The notes under the pieces are model-generated. The model ran no database searches, was not told the origin of the DNA, and saw only the letters and a list, made by a program, of their open reading frames with translations. Both the position numbers and the translations under genes were made by a program. A stretch of 64,000 nucleotides of DNA from an uncultured Desulfobacteraceae bacterium (GTDB lineage: Bacteria; Desulfobacterota; Desulfobacteria; Desulfobacterales; UBA5852): NCBI GenBank assembly GCA_913060875.1, contig CAJXSL010000004.1, positions 186,001 to 250,000 on the forward strand. Reading direction: 5' to 3'. Position 1 is the first letter of the stretch. Each line of letters begins with the position of its first letter. Shown one piece after another: positions 37,989 through 45,823 of this stretch.

Positions 37989-38447
37989 ATGATCGGATCA
38001 AAAATACTGCTGGTGGACGACGAGGTCATTTTCACCAAAAACATGAATCGCCTGCTGGATGCCCGCGGCTATCGCGCCACAGCTGTCAACAGCGGGGCGG
38101 AGGCCATTCGAGCCCTGCAGAGCGAGGACTTTGATGTGGTCGTGCTGGATCTGAAAATGCCGGGCATGGACGGATTGACCACCCTGAAGGAAATCAAGAA
38201 ACTGGGGCTCTTCACGCAAACCCTGATTCTTACCGGCCACGGTTCCATCGATTCGGCCCTGGAAGCGATCAAACTGGGCGCCTACGACTACCTGACCAAG
38301 CCCTGCCAGATCAGCGAACTGGTGGAAAAAATCGAGGGGGCCTGGGAAACCAAGGACGAGCTCAAAAAGAAGGATATCCAGGACAAAATCCAGCGTGTGG
38401 TGGAATCACCCCGGGACGCCAAGCACCTCTTTGTGCGCTTGCCCTGA
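37989..38447 (+). CDS. Stand-alone response regulator receiver protein
   Basis: A 152-residue protein that is a REC domain (ILLVDDEVIF; Asp in VVVLDLKMPGMDG; Lys in YLTKPCQ) plus a short helical tail, with no DNA-binding or enzymatic output. The ATG follows AAAGGAGGTTAGC. It is the likely partner of the kinase just upstream; it abuts a DUF1232 gene. Confidence 0.92.
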   Translation: MIGSKILLVDDEVIFTKNMNRLLDARGYRATAVNSGAEAIRALQSEDFDVVVLDLKMPGMDGLTTLKEIKKLGLFTQTLILTGHGSIDSALEAIKLGAYDYLTKPCQISELVEKIEGAWETKDELKKKDIQDKIQRVVESPRDAKHLFVRLP

Positions 38448-38831
38448 ATGCCGGAAAAAACGAATCGACCGGCGGGTCCGGTGCCACTTTCCCCGGATGA
38501 AAAGGTCCATGTGATGATCCGTAATGCCCGTTGGCGAGAACGTTGGAAAGCCCGCGCAAGGGCTTTAAAGACCGAGGTGCACGCCCTCCTTCTGGCCTGC
38601 CGGGATCCCCGGGTTCCCTGGCGGGCCAAAATCGTGGCATCCCTCGTGGTGGCCTACGCCCTCAGCCCCATCGACCTGATTCCGGATTTCATCCCGGTTT
38701 TGGGTTATCTGGATGATTTGATCCTCCTCCCGCTGGGTCTCCTCCTGGCCCTGAAGATGATGCCCCCCGAGGTCTTGCGCGAGTGTCGCCTGAAGGCGGC
38801 GGCATCACCCGGTTCAAACAACGCTCAATAG
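38448..38831 (+). CDS. DUF1232 (YkvA-type) membrane protein
   Basis: A 127-residue protein with the DUF1232 signature [30 protein letters not shown] and one or two hydrophobic segments. The start codon directly follows the stop of the receiver gene (TGAATG), so it is translated as part of that operon. Function unknown. Confidence 0.85.
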   Translation: MPEKTNRPAGPVPLSPDEKVHVMIRNARWRERWKARARALKTEVHALLLACRDPRVPWRAKIVASLVVAYALSPIDLIPDFIPVLGYLDDLILLPLGLLLALKMMPPEVLRECRLKAAASPGSNNAQ

Positions 38832-38991
38832 GGATTCCAAGCACCGGCAAATGGGTGTTTGCCATCGGTCAGTCCCACGGTTCCCTGACCATTGTCGAAA
38901 AACGAGCGGAAGGCTGCCGTCGCCAGGCATTGCCCCCCTCACCACCGATAAAATCTTTGGTTCTTCTCCCAATTAGTTGGGAGAAAGGGTC

Positions 38992-39013
38992 CAAGGGGTC
39001 TAGGATTCAAGTG
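38992..39013 (+). repeat. Left arm of 22-bp inverted repeat around the four-helix-bundle remnant
   Basis: CAAGGGGTCTAGGATTCAAG plus TG at 38992-39013 matches the reverse complement of 39180-39201 at 20 of 22 positions. The remnant gene lies between the arms. Confidence 0.8.
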
Positions 39014-39183
39014 GCCAAGGGTTTGTTCTCTGGAGATTTAATCAGAGCTTTCAGCATTCGCTCGATTGACCCAATTTTCACTGCTAATTTTGGAAAACGT
39101 TTCGATACATTATATGGATGCAAACAAAGCGCATATGCTTTTTGCCACACTTGCCATTCTTTGTAACTTTTTAGTATTTCACT
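39007..39183 (-). pseudogene. Internally deleted four-helix-bundle (S23/IVP family) gene
   Basis: Reading the minus strand from about 39183 gives SEILKSYKEWQVWQKAYALC..., the N-terminal helix of the 23S rRNA-intervening-sequence/four-helix-bundle family, followed after KRFPK directly by KIGSIERMLKALIKSPENKP and a stop at 39009-39007. These are the two ends of a protein normally about 115-130 residues long; the central 60-70 residues are gone while the frame is kept. No start codon with a ribosome site is seen. Base composition is more AT-rich than the surroundings. Flanked by 22-bp inverted repeats. Confidence 0.8.
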
Positions 39184-39201
39184 TGGATCCTTGACCCCTT
39201 G
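39180..39201 (-). repeat. Right arm of 22-bp inverted repeat around the four-helix-bundle remnant
   Basis: The reverse complement of 39180-39201 differs from 38992-39013 at only two positions. It overlaps the 5' end of the remnant gene. Confidence 0.8.
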
Positions 39202-39407
39202 ACGCCTGGAACCCTTATGATCCCGAGATGCCCAAGCGGTAATACCCTGTGACCCAATTACTCATTTGCACCAACTATTCGGGAGAAGACCCACATTTTT
39301 TTTGAACCTTTTGCGCCTCCCAAGCCACTTCACAACAAGTGCGCATTTTTTTGATGGAATCGTGAACCCATGCGGACGCAACCCAACCGACAAAAGGAGA
39401 AACCACC

Positions 39408-40520
39408 GTGACACATCAGACCACAGGCCACCGACCACTGAAACTGCTTCTTCTCATGATCCTGTTGTTGACCGCGCTTCCCGGCCTTGCATTGGCTGCC
39501 AATGTCCAGGTACCTAAAACACCGGCTTTGAAAACGGTTAAACCGGTAAACCCGGCCGCCGCCAAGCTGCCCGTCGATAAAACCAAGCTGCAATTGAAAC
39601 GGGAAGCGAAAATCCTATCCATCGATTTCCGCACGGAACCCAGCGGCCAATGGTTGTATACCTACGACATCCGGAACACCGGGGCGGCCAAGCTCGACCT
39701 CCGCAAAGCCCAGTTTAAAACCACCCAGATGCTCAGCAACAATCAACATATTCCTGTCCATACCATCACCCTCCCTTCCGGCACCCCACTCAACCCAGGC
39801 CAGACGGTCTCCGGATGTTATGCCTGGAATCGCTGCGGTAATGCCGCCCGATTGAAGCTGGAAATGGTTTATGAAGGCGCCCTGCTGGACACCAAGGTCG
39901 TCAACGTCCCCCCCCTTGATGTCAAAATCACCAAGGCCGCACTTGACACGCAAAATAATCTTTGGGGGGCTTCGCTCAAAAACAATACCGGCAACGCTGT
40001 CAAGGTGACCGTACGGCTGATCTCCGACATGGCGAAAGCCGGTCAGGAAATCACCAAAGTCGTGCCGGCCAATGGAACCGCCCAATGCAAAGCGCCTTCC
40101 GATCTCAAGACGGCCAAGGGCGTCCAGGTGATTTTCAGGGATGAAAAGCCGGGCAACCGGCCGGGCTATGTGGTGCTGGATACCCACAGCCTGTCGACGG
40201 GAATGGCCATCGGCCATAGCCCAAACTCCAAAGCAATCGTAGAAAGCATTGCCTGGTATCGTGCAACCAAGCAGTGGGTGGCGACAGTAAGAAACCTTAC
40301 CGCCCAGCCGCTGCCGGTAGGCATTGCGGGATGGCCTATGGAAAACGGCACCCAGGGCATGACCACCTGGTCTACCCAGACCATACCGGCCGGCAACACG
40401 GTCCAGTTGATCGGCGATTGGTCCGATTACGCCGTCCCGCCGGGAACCCGATTGAAAGTCCACGTGCTGCTGAAGCCGTCGAACACCAAAGTCCACGAAA
40501 AAATCATTGTGCTGAACTGA
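39408..40520 (+). CDS. Secreted protein with Ig-like/CARDB-type repeats
   Basis: A 370-residue exported protein. A Sec signal peptide (LKLLLLMILLLTALPGLALA) ends near residue 32. The mature part has three or so beta-rich units with the recurring pattern of comparisons (WLYTYDIRNTGAAKL, LWGASLKNNTGNAVKV, WVATVRNLTAQPLPV), typical of CARDB-like domains, and a CYAWNRCG disulfide candidate. Starts at a GTG behind AAAAGGAGAAACCACC. No function can be named. Confidence 0.75.
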   Translation: MTHQTTGHRPLKLLLLMILLLTALPGLALAANVQVPKTPALKTVKPVNPAAAKLPVDKTKLQLKREAKILSIDFRTEPSGQWLYTYDIRNTGAAKLDLRKAQFKTTQMLSNNQHIPVHTITLPSGTPLNPGQTVSGCYAWNRCGNAARLKLEMVYEGALLDTKVVNVPPLDVKITKAALDTQNNLWGASLKNNTGNAVKVTVRLISDMAKAGQEITKVVPANGTAQCKAPSDLKTAKGVQVIFRDEKPGNRPGYVVLDTHSLSTGMAIGHSPNSKAIVESIAWYRATKQWVATVRNLTAQPLPVGIAGWPMENGTQGMTTWSTQTIPAGNTVQLIGDWSDYAVPPGTRLKVHVLLKPSNTKVHEKIIVLN

Positions 40521-40676
40521 CAGATTGGGCGCCCGGCCGATTGACAAGCCCGAGCCGGAAGCCCAACCTGGATGAGCACAGCCACAGGGGTCAGGATCAT
40601 TTGCGATGGGACCTGGCCCCCAGCCTTTTGCAGTACCAGAAGGGAGCGCACCGATTCACCCCACCCCAAAAACCTT

Positions 40677-41330
40677 TCAACCCGCTTTTTTCAGAAGTCC
40701 CTTACGATAATCCACCAGGTCCTCGATGGTGAGCACCGGCATGCCGTGCGCGTCCGAAAATCGCAGAATTTCGGGAAGACGGGCCATGGTGCCGTCCGGG
40801 TTGGTCAACTCGCAGAGCACACCGAAAGGCTTGAGGCCGGCCAGGGTCATGAGATCCACACAGGCCTCGGTATGCCCGGGCCGTTCCAGGACACCGCCGG
40901 CACGGGCCTTGAGCGGAAAAATATGGCCGGGGCAATGGAGACTTTCCGGCCCGGCGTCATCGGCAATGGCGGCACGCACGGTGGTGACTCGGTCTTGGGC
41001 CGACACACCGGTGGTCACCCCTTCCGCCGCTTCGATGGACACGGTAAAGGCCGTCTGGAAACGGCTCGAATTGTTCTTCACCATCATGGACAGCCCCAGC
41101 CTGGCCACCCGGTCTTCGGTCAGGCACAGGCATACGATCCCGCTGCATTCGCGAATCAACAGGGCCATCTGGGCTGTGGAGACGGTCTCGGCCGGGAAGA
41201 ACAAGTCGCCCTCGTTTTCCCGGTTTTCATCATCGGTAACAATCACCCCGGAGCCGTTGCAAAGGGCTGACAGGGCCGTCGCCACTCTCTCCCGGGGATT
41301 TCCGAAACGCGTCAATAACGTCTGAGTCAT
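40677..41330 (-). CDS. ribB: 3,4-dihydroxy-2-butanone-4-phosphate synthase
   Basis: A 217-residue riboflavin-pathway enzyme converting ribulose-5-phosphate to the four-carbon precursor. [20 protein letters not shown] and the [29 protein letters not shown] region contain the metal and substrate ligands. It stands alone, not fused to GTP cyclohydrolase II. The ATG at 41330 lies 9 nt after AGGAGG; a nearer ATG at 41336 is too close. An FMN riboswitch lies upstream. Confidence 0.95.
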   Translation of the reverse strand: MTQTLLTRFGNPRERVATALSALCNGSGVIVTDDENRENEGDLFFPAETVSTAQMALLIRECSGIVCLCLTEDRVARLGLSMMVKNNSSRFQTAFTVSIEAAEGVTTGVSAQDRVTTVRAAIADDAGPESLHCPGHIFPLKARAGGVLERPGHTEACVDLMTLAGLKPFGVLCELTNPDGTMARLPEILRFSDAHGMPVLTIEDLVDYRKGLLKKAG

Positions 41331-41453
41331 GGGCATCGACCTCCTGGTACAGTTTGAAGTGTCAATCGGGTCAGGGCGCAGGAAAGGAGGCCGGCGACAC
41401 ACGGGCAGCCCCCACGGCAGACCGTGACGGCAAAAGGAAGGTGGGCCGTCTGG

Positions 41454-41601
41454 CTTATTCTCTCCCATCCGGACTGTGACCGTCGGCCCTGGCCTCTCAC
41501 CAGGTCTGCTGACCTCCCTTCGCGTCGAAAGGAGCGCTCGCGGGCTCCCCGGAAAACCGGGATACCGCCGGTGGGGAATTCCACCCCGCCCTGAGAATAA
41601 G
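41454..41601 (-). promoter_or_regulatory. FMN riboswitch (RFN element) upstream of ribB
   Basis: On the minus strand the conserved RFN blocks occur in order: TCAGGGCGGGGTG, CCACCGGCGGTA, GAGCCCGCGAGCG, GGTCAGCAGACC-type stem, GGTGAGAGGCC, GCCGACGGTCACAGTCCGGA. CTTATTC and GAATAAG close the basal stem. It would repress ribB when FMN is plentiful. Confidence 0.95.
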
Positions 41602-41758
41602 TGCTATGTCGATGCCGTCGTAACCGAAGCGACAGGCTTTGTCAATCGTTTGATTTTTCCCTGAACCTTTTCAGGTGCCCCGGGTACTGAACATATGAGG
41701 CCATCAAAAAACGTTAATACGTCTAGCACGCATTTATCTCAATCAAAGGAGAAAAATC

Positions 41759-42283
41759 ATGAAATCCAAATCCATCCGTTCCCTGGCCCTGACCTGTTCC
41801 ACCCTGGCACTGCTGGTTGCCGCCGGCGGCGCCTATGCCGCCCAGCCCGTTGCCCAGTCGGTCAAGAAAATGGCACCGGCAACCGTGAAGGAGATCTCTC
41901 CCCAACGGATCAATTTGCCTTGCGACGTTTCCATCAGCTACATCCAGTATTTCAATTGCCCCTGCAATATCAACCTGGATGCCTATTATGTGGATCAGTA
42001 CATGTCCGTGAAACTCTTCAATCCTTCCAATCTCAGCCCCACCGTCCGACTGACGGTCAAATACTTCGATATCCAGCAGAATCGATTGCAGACCATCACC
42101 AAAAACATCACTTTTTCCGGTCGCGGGAGTAAAAATGTGGCCATCCATCAAAACCACCCCATGCTGATCAAAAAATCCTACGGCGTGCAGGCCAGTGTCC
42201 AATTGACAAGCAGCAATATGCATGATCCGGACATGACCAACAACCAGAAGACCCAGTACACCTGTGGACCGGTGGTGGAATAA
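41759..42283 (+). CDS. Small secreted beta-rich protein
   Basis: A 174-residue exported protein with a signal peptide (SIRSLALTCSTLALLVAAGGAYA, cleaved near residue 28). The mature part has cysteines in CDVSISYIQYFNCPCN and a C-terminal strand ending DPDMTNNQKTQYTC, as in CARDB/Ig-like domains. RBS AAAGGAGAAAAATC. It may be functionally related to the secreted protein at 39408, though ribB lies between them on the other strand. Unknown function. Confidence 0.75.
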   Translation: MKSKSIRSLALTCSTLALLVAAGGAYAAQPVAQSVKKMAPATVKEISPQRINLPCDVSISYIQYFNCPCNINLDAYYVDQYMSVKLFNPSNLSPTVRLTVKYFDIQQNRLQTITKNITFSGRGSKNVAIHQNHPMLIKKSYGVQASVQLTSSNMHDPDMTNNQKTQYTCGPVVE

Positions 42284-42290
42284 CGCATTT

Positions 42291-42340
42291 AAAAAAAAAC
42301 AGCGGCTAAGGTCCGGAGGCCTGGCCGCTGTTTTTCTTTC
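42291..42340 (+). terminator. Rho-independent terminator of the small secreted protein gene
   Basis: AACAGCGGC and GCCGCTGTT form the stem, preceded by an A-run and followed by TTTTTCTTTC. It can work in both directions, toward the convergent aminotransferase gene as well. Confidence 0.85.
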
Positions 42341-42402
42341 AAAGGGTGTTGAAAAACAAAATTGCGCGTTTCAGCTATCAATTCCGTTTGTATCGTAAAG
42401 CA

Positions 42403-43743
42403 TCACCCCCTATCGGCCACGCGCCGGCCACGGGGATGATCCGCATTGAAACGGGCCAGGCGGCGGGCCAGCAGATCGAATTTGTCCTCCGGCGTCAGGG
42501 AGACGCAAGCCCGGATGCCCTCTTGCCGACGGCTGCCCGTGGTTACCAGAGAAATGGCGCTGATGCCATAGTATAAGAGTTCTTCGACCAACGCGACGCC
42601 GTTGAGCCCCGGGTAGGCCACCGTGAAGTAGAATCCGTCGGCCAGGGAGGCCCCGTTGTCATTGTCGTAAACGAGGTGGAAGCCATTTTCCAGGAAAAGG
42701 CGCTTCATGGCGGCGGCCCGCCGTTCGTATTCCCTAACAGCAGCTACAAAATCGAATTCTCCGCGGTTGACCGCCCCCAGCACGCCGGTCAGCCCCCACT
42801 GGGCGCTGTGGCTGACCCCGGCGCTCAGCCCGTACATGCCGCCGTAAATCAACGCATAGCCGAATTGACTGCTGCCGAAGTAGGGGCCGAGGCCGTCGCC
42901 GGTGGAATGAAAAAGCACATCCTTGACGGCCATCATGCCGATCCGCTGGCCGGCCAGACTGAAGGCTTTGGAGGAAGACATGAGCAGGATGGCATGGTCC
43001 GTGTACCGGGCGACGGTGGGAATGTAGGGCGGCTGCCCCGGCCGGCTGTAATCGTGCCGAAAATCCATGCCGAAATAGGCCTGATCTTCCAGGGCGATGA
43101 CGTCGTAACGGGTGCACAGGCGACCGATGGTTTCAAGCTCCTGGGGCGACAGGCAAATCCAGGACGGGTTGTTGGGGGTGGAATATAGCACGGCCGCCAC
43201 ATCGCCGGCCTGCAGATAAGATTCGAGCTTGGATCCCAGACGTTCCCCGCGGTAATCATAGAGGTCGAATCCGTCGTGGGGCAGCCCGAGGAGTTTAACC
43301 TGCCGTTTGTTGACGGGAAATCCGGGATCGATAAACAGGATGCGATCTTTGCCTTTCTTGCGACGGCCGGCGGCCATCAGGGCCAGGTAGGTGCCCTGCA
43401 TGCTGCCCACCGTAGGCAGGCAGCCGACCGGGTCGATGGCAACATTCATAAACTTTTGGATGAAGCACGCGATTTCCCGTTTGAGTTCGGGGATACCGTC
43501 GAAGGGGGGATAGATGGAACCGACATTTCGACGGAGCGCTTCGATTTCCGCTTCGGCGGCCTGCCGGGGCGGCGGCAGGCCGGGGATGCCCATTTCCATG
43601 CGGATGAATTCCGTCCCTGTTTCGGCCTGGATGGTGCTGACCAGGATATTCAACTCCCGTATGGTGGCCAGGCCCACCGGCTTCAATCCGCTCTGGACGA
43701 TATGCCTGCGGACAACATCTGGGTCTATCGGTGTTTTTTGCAT
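42403..43743 (-). CDS. PLP-dependent class I/II aminotransferase
   Basis: A 446-residue fold-type I aminotransferase. The PLP-binding lysine is in MSSSKAFSLAGQRIG; STPNNPSW is the NP loop, and EDQAYFGMD holds the PLP aspartate/tyrosine. The ATG at 43743 is preferred over a GTG two codons upstream because AGGTG precedes it. It lies downstream of a 39-codon gene and the sigma-54 activator on the same strand. Substrate not assigned. Confidence 0.88.
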   Translation of the reverse strand: MQKTPIDPDVVRRHIVQSGLKPVGLATIRELNILVSTIQAETGTEFIRMEMGIPGLPPPRQAAEAEIEALRRNVGSIYPPFDGIPELKREIACFIQKFMNVAIDPVGCLPTVGSMQGTYLALMAAGRRKKGKDRILFIDPGFPVNKRQVKLLGLPHDGFDLYDYRGERLGSKLESYLQAGDVAAVLYSTPNNPSWICLSPQELETIGRLCTRYDVIALEDQAYFGMDFRHDYSRPGQPPYIPTVARYTDHAILLMSSSKAFSLAGQRIGMMAVKDVLFHSTGDGLGPYFGSSQFGYALIYGGMYGLSAGVSHSAQWGLTGVLGAVNRGEFDFVAAVREYERRAAAMKRLFLENGFHLVYDNDNGASLADGFYFTVAYPGLNGVALVEELLYYGISAISLVTTGSRRQEGIRACVSLTPEDKFDLLARRLARFNADHPRGRRVADRG

Positions 43744-43827
43744 GGCCACCTCGCTTCCGAACGGTCAATCGTTTTCAAAGGCCCTTTGCTTGGACGGCGT
43801 GCGGCTTCCCGCTCGGAGGGAGAGGGT

Positions 43828-43947
43828 TTACGCTTCCGGCACGAACCAATCCTGTTTGCGATAGACGAGATCCTTACTGATGGCAACCAGTTTTCCGGTC
43901 CGGTCGTTTTTGAGTGTGATATCGCAAATAGCACTTACGCGTTGCAT
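43828..43947 (-). CDS. 39-residue small protein of unknown function
   Basis: An open frame starting MQRVSAICDITLKNDRTGKL and ending WFVPEA with TAA at 43830-43828. AAGGAAACAAC precedes the ATG at good spacing. It is in the same orientation as, and between, the sigma-54 activator gene (ends 43999) and the aminotransferase (starts 43743). Composition is balanced and polar, with a single cysteine. No family recognised. Confidence 0.5.
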   Translation of the reverse strand: MQRVSAICDITLKNDRTGKLVAISKDLVYRKQDWFVPEA

Positions 43948-43998
43948 GTTGTTTCCTTGCACGCGTTATCCAAAGAACGGAAAGTTGACGAAGGACTG

Positions 43999-45522
43999 TC
44001 ACGGATCCGGCGCATCGAGATGCCGACCCCATCCCTTAAATGAATCATCTTTATAGCGCGTCTTTCCCTCATCAACATATCGTTTAACCGTGCGGCGGTC
44101 GACTTTCGTTCGGCGAGCTACAGCCTCATAGGTGCCTAATCGTTCATAAAGGCTGTAACAATAACCGGAAATCAGGCCTTGCATGTCCAAGCGCCCCTGT
44201 TTAACGCCTTTCGCCAGCCAGCCCCCCAAATCTGTGACCGCCTGCGGTTCCGTGCTGTAGGACTCATTGAGCAAAAGGCGCCGCACACATTGCTCGAGTT
44301 CACGGACGTTCCCCGGCCATTCGTAGTCGCGCCCCAGCTCCTTTGAAATCAATCTGCCCAGCTGCGCTGTAAGTTCGGCAGAGGATTTGCCCAGGATTCG
44401 GGTGAGCGTGTGTGCCAGGAGATCTTCTAATTCCTGGGGGGCTTCACGGATGCGCTGGGCAAGACTGGGCACGATAATGACATCCGAACACAGGCGATAG
44501 AAAAAGTCGTTGCGCAGGATGCCATCACCTCGGATCTCCTCCAGAGGTCGGTTGGTTGCCGCAATCACCCTTCCGGAAAAGCGATGGGTCCGATGACTTC
44601 CAACCGGCGAAAACGTACGCTCCTGCAGGACCTGAAGCAGTTTGATTTGTAAGGTGGGATCGACCTCGCCGATTTCATCCAGAAACACAGCCCCGTGGGG
44701 GCTACAGCGATCAAAGCTCCCCATGTAATCTTCAACGGCGCCTGTGAAGGCCCCTTTCTTGTGGCCAAACAGCTCCGATTCTATCAGGGCGGGCGAATAT
44801 TGGGAAAGATTCAGCGCTGTAAAGGAACGGGTAAAACTCTCCACAAACGCCCCTGATTTCGCATCAAAGGGAATATAACCCGACCGCCCGATGGCCACTG
44901 CGGCGGTTCCTTTCCCGGCACCGGTCGGGCCAAGGATCAAGGTGGAAAAATCTTCCATACGATTCCACAGATAGCGTTCGTACCATTTGAGATTATGGGT
45001 AAAAACATTGTTCCATAACCGTTCGCGCAATTTTCGCATACAGGCACTGCAACCGATCAAGTTCTTTTGAATAAAAAAATAGGCGCGCCGCAATTGAAAG
45101 CATAGTTCAAAATAGCGTTGGGCTGTTTCCCGGGAGAATCCCCGTTTCCGTAGAAGTGCGAGAGCTTGAGGCGCAAAGGGGACTTTCAGGCTCTTTTCCC
45201 CCGCTGCCAATTGATCGGCGATCAGGCCATCAAGTTGTGGGATATAGCGATGAAATACATCATACAAAAAAGTGCGCTCCAACAAGGCACGGTCCTTGCC
45301 TTTGAACAACTGAATATTGGCTTGTTTGCGCTTTTCAAGTGCTTTAACACGGTTGCGGACTTCTTGCACGGCCATTTCAACATCTTCCGGCCGGTGGTCG
45401 TTTCCCTGGCGGCCGGCAATACTCAAATCCAGAGCCTTGCGCGCATCACTGAAAGGATTGGCCAAAACAGATTGCCGCACCAACGTGAAAAATTGCCGAT
45501 CTCCGGTCGTCAATCTGGGCAT
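43999..45522 (-). CDS. Sigma-54 activator with unrecognised N-terminal domain
   Basis: A 507-residue bacterial enhancer-binding protein. The AAA+ domain starts near residue 195: Walker A is GPTGAGKGTAA, the sigma-54 loop is GAFTGA in GHKKGAFTGAVED, Walker B is GAVFLDEIGEVD, followed by R-finger and GNVRELEQCV. The C-terminus has a helix-turn-helix (LGTYEAVARRTKVDRRTVKRYVDEG). The first ~190 residues are helical and are not REC, GAF, PAS or V4R; CSACMRKL is the only cysteine pair. The ATG at 45522 follows AAGGAGGATCAA. Divergent from the VIT/vWA-rhombosortase genes, which it probably activates. Confidence 0.9.
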   Translation of the reverse strand: MPRLTTGDRQFFTLVRQSVLANPFSDARKALDLSIAGRQGNDHRPEDVEMAVQEVRNRVKALEKRKQANIQLFKGKDRALLERTFLYDVFHRYIPQLDGLIADQLAAGEKSLKVPFAPQALALLRKRGFSRETAQRYFELCFQLRRAYFFIQKNLIGCSACMRKLRERLWNNVFTHNLKWYERYLWNRMEDFSTLILGPTGAGKGTAAVAIGRSGYIPFDAKSGAFVESFTRSFTALNLSQYSPALIESELFGHKKGAFTGAVEDYMGSFDRCSPHGAVFLDEIGEVDPTLQIKLLQVLQERTFSPVGSHRTHRFSGRVIAATNRPLEEIRGDGILRNDFFYRLCSDVIIVPSLAQRIREAPQELEDLLAHTLTRILGKSSAELTAQLGRLISKELGRDYEWPGNVRELEQCVRRLLLNESYSTEPQAVTDLGGWLAKGVKQGRLDMQGLISGYCYSLYERLGTYEAVARRTKVDRRTVKRYVDEGKTRYKDDSFKGWGRHLDAPDP

Positions 45523-45604
45523 TTGATCCTCCTTGGAAGCATTTTGGTTCCTCAATCACCCTACAATTTCTGGCAACCTCTGATACAAATTTTGGATATT
45601 GAAG

Positions 45605-45621
45605 TATACAATATTTGTATA
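45605..45621 (+). promoter_or_regulatory. 17-bp palindrome, candidate upstream activating site
   Basis: TATACAATATTTGTATA is a perfect 7-3-7 palindrome, 102 bp before the sigma-54 promoter at 45707 and 83 bp before the divergent activator gene. An additional ATACAAAT half-site is at 45583-45590. Confidence 0.55.
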
Positions 45622-45706
45622 TAGCATTCCAGAAACAATTTCCTCCAAAAAGCTATCGACATAAATATTATATATAAAAACAAGCTATTATGGGAAAATG
45701 AGCCAT

Positions 45707-45723
45707 TTGGCACAATTCTTGGT
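45707..45723 (+). promoter_or_regulatory. Sigma-54 promoter of the VIT/vWA-rhombosortase operon
   Basis: TTGGCACAATTCTTGGT matches the -24 element TTGGCAC exactly and has TTGG in place of TTGC at -12 with correct spacing. The downstream start codon is at 45824. Confidence 0.65.
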
Positions 45724-45823
45724 TTTCCGGCTTTCTGGTATCGACGCTGAAACTGTCGCCATTGTCAGTGTAGGTACTCGAACGGATTAGTCCTGACGAA
45801 CAAACAAGCCAAGGAGATGAACC

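Noticed and set aside
38783-39166. 127-codon frame across the end of the DUF1232 gene into the AT-rich region
   Set aside because: It crosses the opposite strand of the four-helix-bundle remnant and has no coding character.
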